A stretch of 64,000 bases of DNA, taken from positions 54,677,464-54,741,463 of the forward strand of contig NC_057917.1 of NCBI RefSeq assembly GCF_018873765.1, written 5' to 3'. The notes under the pieces were generated by a model. The model had not been told where the DNA came from. It was given only the letters and a program-made list of their open reading frames with translations, and made no database searches. Both the position numbers and the translations under genes were made by a program. Shown here piece after piece: positions 44,801 to 56,799 of this stretch. Every line of letters begins with the position of its first letter. The first letter of the stretch is position 1. Source of the DNA: Telopea speciosissima (lineage: Eukaryota > Streptophyta > Magnoliopsida > Proteales > Proteaceae).

Positions 44801-47800
44801 AACAGTTAGGGAAAGTTATTAAAATTGTTAGATCTGATCGTGGGGGTGAGTATTATGGCAGACATGGCGATGCTGGACAGCTTAAGGGCTCGTTTGCCAA
44901 ATACCTTGAGGACTCTGGAATAGTTAGTCAGTTTACTATGCCAGGAAGTCCTGAACAAAATGGGGTCGCCGAAAGGCGTAACCGTACCCTTATGGACATG
45001 GTGAGGAGTATGGTTAGTAGGACAAATTTACCTAAGTTCTTATGGGGTGAAGCCTTGAAAACTGCTCTTTATATCCTTAATCGTGTACTTACTAAAGCCG
45101 CTCCTCTTACGCCTTAAACAAGTTGGATCCCAAGACTACTCGTTGCTACTTTGTCAGCTACCCAGATCATTCGAAGGGATATAAATTTTATAATCCCTGC
45201 GGAGGCACTAGGATTGTGGAGTCACAGACAGCGAAGTTTCTGGAATTTGATGTGGCCGAAAAGAATGACTGTTCTCAGACTGTTCAAGATAGTCACATGG
45301 TTGGTACATCGGTACCCATTCTTCTACCTATTCGATCGATGTGGGGCATCTTGTGCCATTGGTTACACTTGGAGTTCAGGAGCCTCGATATTGATACCGT
45401 CCCGACATTCATGTAGCACTGTTGAGATTCCTCTTATTCGGGATGCGGTTGAGGATCCTATCATTGATGCAGTTCCAGCTGAGATTCCTCAGATTCAGGT
45501 TGAGGCAGTAGTGGCACCATTACGGAGATCCACCAGGGAGAGAAGGTCAGCTATATCACCTATCTATGAGGTCTATCTGGGAGAACATGACTATGATATT
45601 GGTTGTGTGGTCGATCCAGTTACTTATTCAGCACTGTTTCTAGTCCTCGATGATTTGTGGATAGATGCGATGAGAGATGAAATGCAATCAATGAAACATA
45701 ATGATGTTTGGGAGCTTGTTGATTTACCTAAAGGTTGTAAGCCCATTGGTTGCAAATGGGTGTATAAAACCAAAAGAGATTCCAAAGGAAAAGTTGAGAG
45801 GTTTAAAGCCGGTGGTAGCCAAGGGATTCACTCGAGAGAGGGAGTAGACTACAATGGGACCTTTTCTCCAGTCTCCTCGAAGGATTCCTTCAGGGTGATC
45901 ATGGCATTGGTAGCTCATTTTGATATGGAGCTACATCAGATGGATGTTAAAACCGCCTTTCTCAATGGCAATCTTGATGAGGAAGTATATATGGTTCAGC
46001 TGAGGGTTTTGCGGTGGATGATTCAGATCATCTTGTGTGTAGACTCAAGAAGTCTATCTACGGTCTCAAACAAGCTTCTAGGCGGTGGTATCCGAAATTT
46101 GACAGTGTTGTGACTTCGTTTGGTTTTATGAAAAACAAAGTGGATCAGTGTATATATCACAAGGTCGGTGGGAGCAAATTCGTTTTCTCATTCGTATGTG
46201 GATGACATCCCGCTTGCAGCAATGACCTAGGGATGTTGCATAATACAAAGCAACTTTTATCTAGGGAATTTGACATGAAGGACCTTGGTGAGGCCTCTTT
46301 TGTTCTTGGGATTGAGATCCATAGGGATCGTTCTCGCCGTTTATTAAGTCTTTCTCAGAGGGCTTATGTTGATCGTGTTCTGGAGAGGTTCAGTATGCTG
46401 GATTGCAAACCTGGGAATGTTCCTATTCTCAAGGGTGACAAACTGAGTTCGACACAGTGCCCAAAAAATAAAGCTGAGAGGGATGAAATGAAGAAGGTGC
46501 CTTATGCTAGCGCACTTGGTAGTATCATGTATGCTCAGGTCTGTACCAGACCGGATATTGCTTTTGTGATGGGACTTCTTGGCAGGTATCAGTCAGATCC
46601 TGGTCTTAGTCACTGGGTTGCTGCTAAGAAAGTATTGAGGTACTTGAAGGGGACAAGAGATTATATGCTGACTTACAGACACGTTCCTGAACTCAAGCTA
46701 GTGGGGTATACAGACTCTGACTTTGCTGGCTGTGAGGATGACAGGAAATCCACATCAGGTTATGTTTTCTTGATGGCAGGAGGGCGATATCATGGAAGAG
46801 TAAAAGCGAGACATTGGTGACCACTTCGACTATGCAGGCGAGTTTGTGGCATGCTATGGGGCTGCTACTCAGGCTATTTGGCTCGAAATCTCATAAAGGA
46901 GTTGACTATTGTAGATTTTGTGGATAGACCCATCCGGATATCTTGTGATAACGCTCTGCTTGTGTTGATTATAAACAACAATAAAGGACTTAGAGGGTCT
47001 AAACACATGGAGGTCAAGTATTTGACCATAAAGGAGAGAGTAAAGGAAGGTGACATTACAGTGGAGCATATTAGTACAGATGATATGGTTGCAGATCCCC
47101 TAACCAAAGGTCTTCGCCCTTGTGTTTTTGAGAGACATGTCATGGGCATGGGCTTAGTTGCATCATGGGATGTGGTTAGTTAGTGGGAGTTTGCTTTATT
47201 TTGCTTCATTTCATTTTAAAGTTTCTTTTCATCAGTATTTTTACCTTATGGTAAACTTTGATTTATATACATATCAGGTGTCATTGCATGCAGTTTCTTT
47301 TAAACACATGAGTGTTTTATTTATTGACATGATGTATATATTTCTGATTTTAAAGTCTTAAGGAATGTGTTAACCTTAAGCAAGGCTGGGGCATTAAGTT
47401 GTTAGCCTAAAGGTATGTCTTGTAACACATAAAGTATAACTCGAGTTATTTCTGATGAGACATACAGATTTGTTAGAATCACGAAGTTTATTTCTCTAGT
47501 GAGCCTATGCCACTTAAAGAAGAGAAATTTTGGACTGATAAACGGATAATACATAAGGAATCACTGCGTGACTATTATCTCGTTGCCACACTACCACATT
47601 GTATCCATGTTAGTAGAGTTGAGGACTCTCGTGACCATGGAAGGCTCTGTGTCGCTTGATCATAGATGCAGTTACCGCCATGATTCGGTGTCTAAAATTC
47701 TATGGGATAGGATTGACTTTCTAATATGACCTCTAGACCAATTTATTTTAAAAATTGTGCACATAAAGTTTTCTTAAAGAGTTGTTAGCCTGTGATTTGT

Positions 47801-47866
47801 TTTGGTCAAAACTGTTTTTAAATCCTTTTAAAAATAAGGAATTTAATGTAAGTCCAAGTGGGAGAA

Positions 47867-48387
47867 TGTTAGAATTTTAGTTCTAATAAAATTCTATATG
47901 GACATAATTAAATCCCTAAACCAGGCTAATTAGGGTTTTGGTCTAATAAAGTGGGGTCATTAAGTTATATTAGAAGTCTAATGTGGACTGGCTTAGTGTG
48001 GGCCAGATAGATTCCTATTGGGACTGTGATGAGTCAGACCCTATAGGGATTACTATATAAGGAGAGCTAGGTCCCCCCTCTACCCAACACAACTTATTAT
48101 TCTCAATTGCTATTGAGGAGTGCATTCTAGAAAGAGAGGGAGATATTCAGTGTTCGTCGTCCCTGCGCATTCGGTATTCTCATCAGGCCAGTTACTTTGG
48201 GAATAGAGGGGAAGCGCCTAGATCTTTGTTCTTTATTTTTCGCTGCAATCATCATCACTATGGATGCGAAACAAGGTCAGTGGTTCTATCCCTATTTTCT
48301 ATTATTTATTTGATTGTGTTCTTGAACGCCCTATGGAGATCCTGGCTTTTGGGATTTTGTCCCTATTCGGATCGATTTATTCCAACA
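47867..48387 (+). repeat. Right LTR of the Copia element
   Basis: 521 bp, about three differences from the left LTR. Preceded by the purine tract and followed by TTAGA. Confidence 0.95.
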
Positions 48388-48392
48388 TTAGA

Positions 48393-49439
48393 TCCCCCTA
48401 ATAAATGAACCTCGAAGACTTTCTGTATAGAGACAAAACTAGAAAGAGCAGAAACAAAAAGTACAAGCGGGCAGGGCACATAGTTGGAGGTACTTTGGGA
48501 GTGGCCATTTGTGGATCAGGGTTTATCATAAATCACAAATTAACCATCGGTGAGTCTTGGGATGAGGAGCAGAGGTTGTAGGTGAATCTTCACAGAGAAG
48601 TAGAGTCGGAATGCGAAGATGAGAGCTCGAGTCGCAGAGGTCGAGCGCAAAGATGGAGAGGACGAGTTGCAGAGGTCAAGCACGAAGAGGAGAGGTTGTG
48701 TAGCAGAGGTCATGAGCGAAGAGGAGAGGTCGTGCGCGAAGATGGAGAGGTTGAGTTGCAGAGGTCGTCGTTCTTGCTTAGATGAGTTGAGAAGATGAGA
48801 GACCTTTGCGATTTAGGGCTACTTTTACACATTGTTATGTTTTAGATGGCAAATTCTATTATTGCTCTCGTCAACTTAAGTCGGACTTGTGTTTCTCCGA
48901 AAATTGGTAGAAGTGTTTCTACCAAGTGAGAAACACCAATTTGGAATTTTGCAAATGTGTGCTAAAAGTATGCCAAGTGCCCGGTTTGTTTCAAAAAATA
49001 AAAAAATCAAACTGGACATACCATTCAGTTTTTAGTCCAAAAAAATGGAAGAATACCAAAAACACTAAAATAGAACATTACCATACAGAGCCCTAGCCTA
49101 TTTGTTTGGGCAAAGTTTTTTATTAACATTGATTATGATATTTACCTTTATGTTTATGAAGAATTAATATTTCATTGTTCATTTTATTGGTACTCTTTTT
49201 ATGATTTTATTTGACTAATGTTGTTTTAACGGTAATAACCAAAGTCGGTTTGCCAAAGTAATGATTAATATCAAAGTTTATTGCTAGAAGGATATTCTTA
49301 AGTAGACTAATTATAAAATCAAAGAAAGTACATATATGAAATATTATTTCCATGGTTATATCTATCTCAAGGCGGTTCATGTTAATAAATGGACTTTTGT
49401 TTGTAATGACAGAAAGTTGTTTGTCATATATTGGGGTAT
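48393..49439. other. No gene recognised
   Basis: Bases 48500-48790 contain imperfect repeats of GAGGTCG(A/T)G and GAAGA(T/G)GAGAG words that give a spurious arginine/glutamate-rich frame (48582-48785). The rest is AT-rich and featureless. Confidence 0.4.
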
Positions 49440-49928
49440 ATCTTCTGCTATCGTTTAACATGAGTATGTTTATTGGATGAATCAACGTTTTGTGATAATT
49501 ATTTGTAATGTGATTCTATGGTCACACCACTCTATGGTGATTTTATAATTAATGTATCCCAAGTGGGAGACTGTTAGAGTTCTCAATTGAGTGAGCTTAA
49601 TTAATTATAGAATTAATAGTTTGCTGGGAGTCTACGTACATGAACCGGTTTGGTCTGTCAATCTTAGAGATAGGCCAATCCTATTCATTATGGAAGTGAA
49701 GTAGGGTTGGGGTAATATTATAAATACTATGGTCATGGGTCCCTGCAGTTTATGTTTGACATTCCTCTCTTCTCCCACAAAGAAGAGAAACAAATAAAGA
49801 CTGACAGAAGCTTATAGAAGACTCGGATCAAGGTTGTGATCGTTGAGTATTCGAAAAATATTTTCTTGATTATTCACCATTAATAGACGAACAGTGCAAT
49901 GTATGCTCAATTTCTTCTTTATGTTTCA
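49440..49928 (+). mobile_element. 3' end of an older Copia-type element
   Basis: AAGTGGGAGACTGTTAGAG at 49561-49579 is the usual purine tract followed by an LTR start (TGTTAGAG at 49572). The LTR-like sequence runs to about 49919, where the MITE at 49929 interrupts or abuts it. No matching left LTR lies in the window, and the coding part is gone. Clearly older than, and unrelated in sequence to, the element at 41311. Confidence 0.6.
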
Positions 49929-50110
49929 GGAAAAAATTTTGCTACTACACTTGTATCAGGAATGTTCTTTCTACAAGGCTAGCAACCAAGGAAATGGAAT
50001 AATTCGATCACTTACCCTTTGGGAAAATATCCTTTAAGATGTCATTTCCTTGGCTGCCAACCTTGTAGCAGGAACATTCCTGCTGCAAGTGTAGCAGCAC
50101 AATTTTGTCC
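49929..50110. mobile_element. Mutator-like MITE (same family as 17178)
   Basis: Two arms of about 68 bases (49929-49996 and 50042-50110) are inverted copies: TTTTGCTACTACACTTGTAT, then CTACAAGGCTAGCAACCAAG, against TTGTGCTGCTACACTTGCAG, then CTACAAGGTTGGCAGCCAAG. TATGTTTCA at 49920-49928 and TATATTTCA at 50111-50119 form a 9-bp target duplication with one mismatch. Confidence 0.8.
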
Positions 50111-50489
50111 TATATTTCATTACATTGTGTTCTGAATTTATTGTATGGTTTATGATCGGAATTTCATAACAAGGCATCCTTGATTGTCTCAACTATCAAG
50201 AGAATAGACCAAGACAGGATAAGTTGTCCTTGTTCTAGATGCCGGATTTGATGATTGGAGCACCACCGATGACAAGACCATTTCTTGTAGAAACTCAATT
50301 AACCACAAAAGTACAACAACCCAGCGTAGATTATAATAGTTACGGGGCTTGTGGAAAGATAAGCACAGCACTCACAATTTACAACAAGAGAAGTACAAGA
50401 GCATGAGCTATGAGCTACAACATACAAGCATAGATAGTTGAGAGAGAGAGAGAGAGAGAGAGAGATATTAAAATGGGCTCATGGAGGGT

Positions 50490-50660
50490 CTAGAAAGTTT
50501 CTTCGCCTCTAGGGAGAGGACCATGAGATCTGACGATGAAGAAGTTCTCGTACACAAGACCAGCAAGTCCACCACCAATAAGCGGTCCAACCCAGTAGAC
50601 CCAATGATCGGTCCAAACACCGCTGACCACTCTGATTCCTTGAGTACATGTTGGGTTGAG
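50490..50660 (-). pseudogene. C-terminal fragment of a tonoplast-type aquaporin (TIP)
   Basis: Reading the minus strand from 50660 gives 56 residues ending at a stop (50490-50492). They cover the second pore loop and the last membrane helix of a major intrinsic protein: GVWTDHWVYWVGPLIGGGLA, then GLVYENFFIVRSHGPLP. The HWVYWVGP(L)IGGGLAGL pattern is typical of TIPs, the water channels of the vacuole membrane. The second pore motif (normally NPARxFGP) reads NPTCTQGI, so the Arg and Phe/Gly-Pro positions are altered, and stop codons lie immediately upstream, so the rest of the protein is missing. It is most likely a decayed last exon. Confidence 0.75.
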
Positions 50661-51424
50661 GGGGTTTTTAGATCTAAGGGTAAAATAGTAACTATATACA
50701 TTTGTTAAGGGTAGTTTAGGGTTTTAAATAAATTTAACTAGTTGACTTCATCATCATCAGTTAACAAACAATGTAAAACTAAACTAACGATAGGGACTAA
50801 TCTCTAATATACGGGGCTCTAATACAGAGGGTGTTCTAGTATTTTCAAATAAGAAGGGATGACTTGACTTGAGATAGCGTTCCATTTTCAGGGGTTGAGT
50901 TTCGTAATTACCCAAATTTTTATTATTAAGCCTCTCTCACCGGGCAGACTGAAGTACAACTTTAGAAGATCCTCAGAGAAAAAAGGACTCCCATAGAATC
51001 CGATGAGGGTAACACTTTACTGTCTATTTTAAAATATAGTGGGTGACAACATTCACTATCCAACAGATTGACATGAAAGAAATAACAGGCCTTAATAAGG
51101 TGACTCTTTTACTTGTTTTCTTCCCAGAAAGTATGACCAAGGTATTTAATTATTGGGAAAAACGCAGGCAGACACGGCCACCTAATACGAGCCCCATCAC
51201 ATGCCTACCATCTCTCTCATCATTTTTAAGTAGATGAGAGAATTGGACAGAGGCCAACAAGGATAATATACATATGGATGATACAAATGATAAGAGGGGG
51301 AAACTGCAATAAATGTGTAGGGAATTGGACAGAGGCCAACAAGGAATACATACATATGGATGATACAGAAGATACGTATAAATAGATGGTCCAGCTTAGC
51401 CATGCCAGCAATCACAGTAGCAAA
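50661..51424. other. No gene recognised
   Basis: Spacer between the aquaporin fragment and the menB pseudogene. A direct repeat of about 35 bases (GAATTGGACAGAGGCCAACA at about 51240 and 51321, each followed by ACATATGGATGATACA) is visible at 51239-51368. Confidence 0.5.
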
Positions 51425-53141
51425 TTAATACCAAGGTCGATGAGGAAATTTTGAGAAATCTGGGTGTCTGCATTGCACATAGGCTGTCTTCCCCTCATTC
51501 CCCTCCTCGGTACCATAAAATATAAGTGTAGCATTTCCACCAAGCTCCTGTAATCAGAATGATAAGAAAAATAAGGTCCGCAGGGTGTGAGGGATTTTTC
51601 CACTGTTTGTGTCAAAGCAGACCAAAGCCACCATATCCGATGATCAGTGCAAAACAACATGGATCATGCAGTCCAAACTGTTTAGTATTAAAGTTTAAAA
51701 AATTACATCACACAGCTAACCTTGGGCCTTAAAGTTATATCAGAACTTTGGAGATACCTGCAGACCAGCATGACCATCATCAACCGCATATTGAGAAGCT
51801 TTGAGAACCCAAAGTGCAGTGAGACTGTTTCTTAGGGTCTCCCTGCACTATTTAAGAGTTTCTTTCTCCAAATCTTCAAGCTGGTTAAAGTGAAAAATCA
51901 GGTATAGTTTGTTGACCAGAAAAACTATATTGTCTGTTCTGTCAGTGCACGATGCACGTAGTAAGAGAAGGGAACTAAAAAAGTGTTTCTTGAATGCATT
52001 CCCATAGAAAGTGGTTAAAGACTTAATGAGGAACTAACCGGCACCATGGTGTTAAGTAGGCCCATTTTTTCTGCTTCAGACGCACTGTAAAATCTTGCCA
52101 AAAACCATATTTCACGCACTTTTTTAGGACCAATCTGATCGAGCAGAAGAGAAGTTCTAGAAGTTAATAACAAATGTAATAGATTAAAGAAAAAAACCAA
52201 ATCCTCTCAAAGAATTAGAACAAGTTCACAAGTGAGCATAAAATGGATGATGCAACGTACAGCTGGAACTTGAGAACCAGCGGAGAACCCAAGGTGAAAT
52301 TGGGGATGGTGGGACTGCATATTAGCAGCAAGAAGCTCAGGAAGCTGTAGAAAAAGATGGAGCTTTAAATTGTTTTAGAATTGTGTCCATTACTTTGGTT
52401 CTGTATCCACTGGACAAGGTAATCTGGTGACCAAAAGAAAAGGCATCTCTTTCTTAGAGGCTTACCCAGCGAGACATAATGGAACTTCCGTAACCTGCAT
52501 CAAAGCTCCCGACCTGCAATAATCATACATGAAGAATAGCTTGAGCATCCATCAATTACCGTGACATTTTCTCAACCAAATAATCAAATTTTAATTTTAA
52601 TCATGATTTCAGTCGTGACAGAAACCAAAGTATTTTAATTTTAATCATGTAATATGCATAACTTCAATCCATGTCAACCAAAAATTTTGAAATACTTCAA
52701 TTCCCTTCCCCATCAAAACGACTATATTTGGTGATATTGACCAAAACTTCAAACATCAAATTCCATGATCCCAACTATAATAGTTGGCTATAAGAATACT
52801 GTTCCACAATTCCACTATGTCAAGAACTACATCTTCCTTTAGTTCATAAACCTTCACCTTTTCTCTCACACTACATCAATCCAAGTCCTTTTTGGGCTTC
52901 CCCTTGCTTGTCTAGAGCTTTTGACTTCCATCACATGACCCTTAACAGGTGCGATCATTGGCTTTTTTGCCTGGGTATGGCAAGGAAATGAGTATGGATT
53001 TTGAAACATCCAGGTAATGTAGGTCATTCCACATGTGAACCATCTCAGTTGATAGCAAGTGATAAAAAGATGAAACCCTATTCTATTTTTAGGTAGGCTT
53101 GCTGCAATGAAGGGGATTTGGAAGGGGAGAGCAGCAAATCC

Positions 53142-55397
53142 TGTAATACCCCATCCCAGAAAAAGGATTTATTTATAAGTATTGATCATTGAGGTTTATG
53201 ACTAATACGTACAATGCGGGATCGTTTCGAAGGAATCTGGTTCAAGTTAGCCCAACAAACAGTTATTGACATTACAGGTAAATATGATTTACATGATTTA
53301 TAGCATTGAGTGGGTTGGATGACCCTAAGAATAGTGTGGACCCTACCGGTGTTCCACAGCTTAGAGAAAAGCTGTTAGAGGTACGATTTGAGGTGAAGTG
53401 TCAACTTCACTTGAGTTTTAGAGGACCATCGAGTCAGAATATGGAAAATCTCAAAACATGAAAAACATGGGAAATTGAGTTATCTTTCCATGGGAAAACG
53501 AATGAGGTCATTTGGATGTGTTTGGCTGAGATACGGCCGAAACAATGAGCATTGGTCGACCAGAGGAATTCCGAGTAAGCAGCCACTGTGACCAACCGGT
53601 TTCGACAACTGACTGGAGAATGGTAATCGACCGGTTACACCGAAAAAGGTCTTTTAAAAGAGCTGATTCAGCTCATTTCTAAGTGTTCCAACACTTGGAA
53701 GAGAGAGAGAGAGAGAGGGTTTGAGGCTCCAGATCTTGAAGATTTAAGCACCAAATCATGGTTGACACTCTTTGGATTGAAGAGGAAACACAAAAACCAA
53801 AGGAAATCTCCCCAGTTAAGGTTTTGAAGCTCTAAAAAGGTAAACTCTAAGGTCCTTCGATACTTGAGAGTTTTAAGATGATCTAATATGTTAGAAAGTT
53901 CCCTAATAGTGTTATGATAGTGTCAAAATGAATTATATAGAAAGGAGATGAGATTCCATTAAGTTATGGAAGAAAAAATAGTAAAAACTCTATTTTTCGG
54001 TTTAGGTTTTTCCAATTTGACTACCAGTCCGATTTAGGGATCGACCGGTGGTGAATAGATGCCCAAGTAGGCTATAGAGACAAGTTTAGTTAAGTATGGA
54101 TGGTGGGGGACTATACCCATCATTCCAAGAGTATAAAAGAACAAACAACTGCTAGCTCAGTTGGTTGGTGGCATTGCAAGTTGGTGCATGCCCCCCCAGG
54201 AGGTCAAGGGATCGATTCTCCTGGATTGCATATTGTGCCAAAAAAAGGCACCTTTCTCCCCCTCCCCCCTCCCCCCCTAGTTGTAGATTGTGGGCTTGTC
54301 TTAGCCTTCCCCTTAGCTTGTAGTTGGCCTATGGGCCCTTGAGTAGGATAGTCCAAAAAAAAAAAAAAAAGAGTATAAAAGAGAAGCTTAATGTGAATGA
54401 AATGTCGTGTAGAGGTCCAGTTTGATCCGAAAGGTGACAGAGATTTGTCAAAGACACTGTTGAGTCCAGTAGAAACTCAGACAGGTGAGGGAATTCTAGT
54501 CATATCACCATTGTTTCCATACCACAACATGTTTTGAGATTATGACATAGCACTCTCTTACACGTTTTATAAGAAATGAAATATATGATATGTTGAGCAC
54601 AACAAAGATAAGAAAGAAAATAGCAGAGAGACCGAGAGCTCACCCAGGCGACTCTTAAGATACGACCCAGATCCTTTGAGTCCCAAAGTTAGGGGTAAAA
54701 AAAGGGAGAGGCGCTGAGGGAGGAGCATGTGGGTGTCACTCTCAGGAGTGAATAAAAAAGTAAAGAAAAGTTAAAGCACGATAAAGATATTTTCAGTAAG
54801 CATGCTTTCCCAGTTAGTTTTAAATGTCATGCATGTTGTTTTATGTATGATCAGTTATAGTATACAGATTTACATATTATGTTAATAGCATGTTAATAGC
54901 ATGATTGATTACATTCATGAGCATTATGTGAAATCTATTCTTCTCACTGGGCTAGTTGAGCTCACCCCATAGTTTGTGATCATTTTACAGAGTTTGCACA
55001 TGTTGAGTGCCAGTGTAAGGATTGTATCCGGAGAGTAGAAGGCAGGATGTCAGGCCTTCCGAGTAGTTGATCAGAGAGATCAGAGACCTTTGATGTATTG
55101 ATGTACTTGAAGTGTATATTGACAGATAGTCTTTTGATGTAAAAGTACAGACATAGTTTCAGTAGTGTAATTATGATAGTAGCAAACTAGCAATAGGGAT
55201 GTGACAGTATGATGGCTGATGCCAAAGTTTTACAGATGATTAGAGGAATGTTTAAAGTATTTCCGCTGCGATATTCTAATGTCTCTGATGTATGTTATCT
55301 ATAGTTTCTGCATTTAGTAAGTGACAGATTTCAACCGTTATTTAACGATGGTCCGTGAGGGCCAGCACCATATTTTATCTGGATTTAGGGTCTTACA
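53142..55397 (+). mobile_element. Solo LTR, Ty3-type, inside a menB intron
   Basis: Starts TGTAATACCCCATCCC and ends TTTAGGGTCTTACA, the form of long plant Ty3-type LTRs whose ends (TGTAA...TTACA) are inverted. It fills most of the 3.5-kb intron between exons 52466-52513 and 56033-56131, with no internal region attached. Without the nested SINE it is about 2.0 kb. I did not find a matching 5-bp duplication at the two ends (AATCC before, TGAGC after), so one end may be shifted or it may come from recombination between two elements. Confidence 0.6.
54141..54369 (+). mobile_element. tRNA-derived SINE nested in the solo LTR
   Basis: The head contains a polymerase III A box (TAGCTCAGTTGG) and a B box-like GGATCGATTCTC about 55 bases later, and the element ends in a poly(A) run. 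AGAGTATAAAAGA stands at 54128-54140 and again at 54370-54382, a 13-bp target duplication as made by LINE machinery. The 80-codon frame over it is not a gene. It inserted after the LTR. Confidence 0.85.
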
Positions 55398-56383
55398 TGA
55401 GCTCTGTAGGGATGCTGAAACTAATACCTAAAATGCAAATGTGCAAGCAGCCAGTGACAATGTTTGCCACACAATCTCAGTACTCTTTCTTTTCCACCCT
55501 TAAACAGGATAACTATGGCCTGATCTAGTTATTTGTCTAATTGACAATCTAGAACATCATACATTTTAAACATGCTGAAACATAGAGATTGACCAAGAAG
55601 AAGAGTATGTTAAATGGTACACTATTAAGGATAAATAAACTTACATTTTCAAAAGCACTCTGTTATGAAACAGCCAAAGGAATTATAAGGATACTTTTTT
55701 TCCCGTGAGGAGGGGAGATTTGGGCAAGTTTTTAGTGGTTACTGTGTAGAAGACACATTTGCAGCCATCAATATTCAGAAATTTCATGAAATAGAATTAA
55801 CTTGATTATGAATTGCAGTATCAAATCTTAAGTTCCAAGTGATGTTTAGACTTCAGAGGTTTCTTAACACTTCAATTATCACCAAGTGACTGGTATCCTG
55901 AAAATGATAAATGATCCGAGTAAGTCAAGTCAAAGTGAACAAAGTTTCATCAGCGCATGTCAGTCTTAAACAATGGCTGGTCAAAAATTTAAGTCGGGTA
56001 ATAACAAGTGACAAGATGAACAAGATAAGGACCTTTGGGTCTGTTTGACCAAAAATAGCATTATCAGCTGTAATTGTTAGATCGCACACCATGTGCAATA
56101 CATGCCCTCCTCCAACAGTATAGCCTGCAACCTGGAGAAGAGACAAAGATGGTTAATTCACAGGACAAATGACAAGAATATCAGACATATAGAGATAAAA
56201 ACTGAGAGAGAATTACCATGGCTATTACTGGTTTAGGGAAACGACAAATTTGTACCTGTATGAAAACAAGGAGAATTGAAGAAATAATACAGAAGGATTA
56301 TAGAAAATACAGGAGTATATTCCGGGGAAAAAAATAGATAATATACCACTGCTTGAATCTTAAGAAGACTAATATTTACACAC

Positions 56384-56553
56384 AAAAAAAAAAAGCATCC
56401 TAGTGCAAGAAGCTCCCACTACTGTAGGGTCTGGGAGGGGCAAATGTATGCAGCCTTACCCTGCTTTGCAGGAGAGGCTGTTTCCAAGTTTTGAACCCAC
56501 AACCAAAAGGGTTGCAATAGCGCAACTTAACCGTTGCGCCAAGGCTCTCCCAA
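56384..56553 (-). mobile_element. Au-type SINE in a menB intron
   Basis: On the minus strand it reads GAGCCTTGGCGCAACGGTTA (A box region), GGGTTCAAAACTTGGAAACA (B box region), GCAGGGTAAGGCTGCATACA and TGCCCCTCCCAGACCCTACA, ending in a T tail, as in the widespread Au SINE of flowering plants. Flanks TTAAGAAGACTAATATTTA (about 56360) and TTAAGACGACTAACGTTTA (about 56553) look like a worn target duplication of 19 bases, so the insertion is old. It lies between exons 56217-56255 and 56695-56796. Confidence 0.8.
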
Positions 56554-56799
56554 TTAAGACGACTAACGTTTATCTCGATATAAATATTTTTTTTAATTGC
56601 AGGAAAACAAATAAGAACAAGAAAAAACAACAGATAATAAGGACAAGAAGGCTGTACAGTACCGAACAACCAGTTCTCTCAGAATAAATTCCACCTGTAG
56701 GTCTAGAACATTAAGACGACCAAAGTTTTCAAAATCAGCATATCCATCTGTGCTTCTCAGTGATTGATCACCACCGCTACAAAAAGCCTTTGTACCCTG

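Larger units (their letters stand above)
41311..48387 (+). mobile_element. Copia LTR retrotransposon, near full length, young
   Basis: Two LTRs of 521 bp (41311-41831 and 47867-48387) start TGTTAGAATT and end TTCCAACA, flanked by the 5-bp target duplication TTAGA (41306-41310 and 48388-48392). A primer site TGGTATCAGAGCC (41834-41846) is complementary to initiator methionine tRNA, and a purine tract AAGTGGGAGAA ends at 47866. After a long leader (to about 43170), parts appear in Copia order: gag (from 43177), CCHC knuckle ([14 protein letters not shown], about 43894), protease ([11 protein letters not shown], about 44041), integrase (about 44460-45100), reverse transcriptase (about 45640-46560) and RNase H (about 46690-47120). 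The LTRs differ at about three positions, an age of a few hundred thousand years under usual plant rates. All parts are present, but the coding region is broken in several places (roughly three to five). Confidence 0.95.
51425..56796 (-). pseudogene. menB: Naphthoate synthase (1,4-dihydroxy-2-naphthoyl-CoA synthase) pseudogene, 3' half, seven exons
   Basis: Exons on the minus strand, each with AG before and GT after where expected: 56695-56796 ([15 protein letters not shown]), 56217-56255 (VQICRFPKPVIAM), 56033-56131 ([20 protein letters not shown]), 52466-52513 (VGSFDAGYGSSIMSRW), 52039-52134 ([20 protein letters not shown]), 51758-51880 (LEDLEKETLK to DDGHAGLQ) and 51425-51547 ([18 protein letters not shown] to PWY and stop). 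All are in phase 0 and cover the crotonase fold of the enzyme that closes the naphthoquinone ring in phylloquinone synthesis (plastid/peroxisome pathway). Exon 51758-51880 has a TAG where the family has Trp (KWCREILRNSP). Other changes hit conserved positions (TGPKVGS to TDPKVGS, NSPTAIRVLKAALNA to NSLTALWVLKASQYA). The first half of the protein was not found. Introns are kept, so this is a duplicated, not a processed, copy. Confidence 0.85.

Noticed and set aside
48582-48785. An arginine/glutamate-rich frame as a nuclear protein exon
   Set aside because: It arises from short GAGGTCG and GAAGAGGAGAG repeats and has no flanking splice signals or homology that I can recognise.
52264-52346. An exon-like piece (LPELLAANMQSHHPQFHLGF) with an AG before it within a menB intron
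   Set aside because: The neighbouring menB exons join without it and the family has no such segment.
54150-54230. A tRNA gene
   Set aside because: The A-box and B-box-like sequences belong to a SINE head; the acceptor stem does not pair, and the unit ends in poly(A) with a target duplication.
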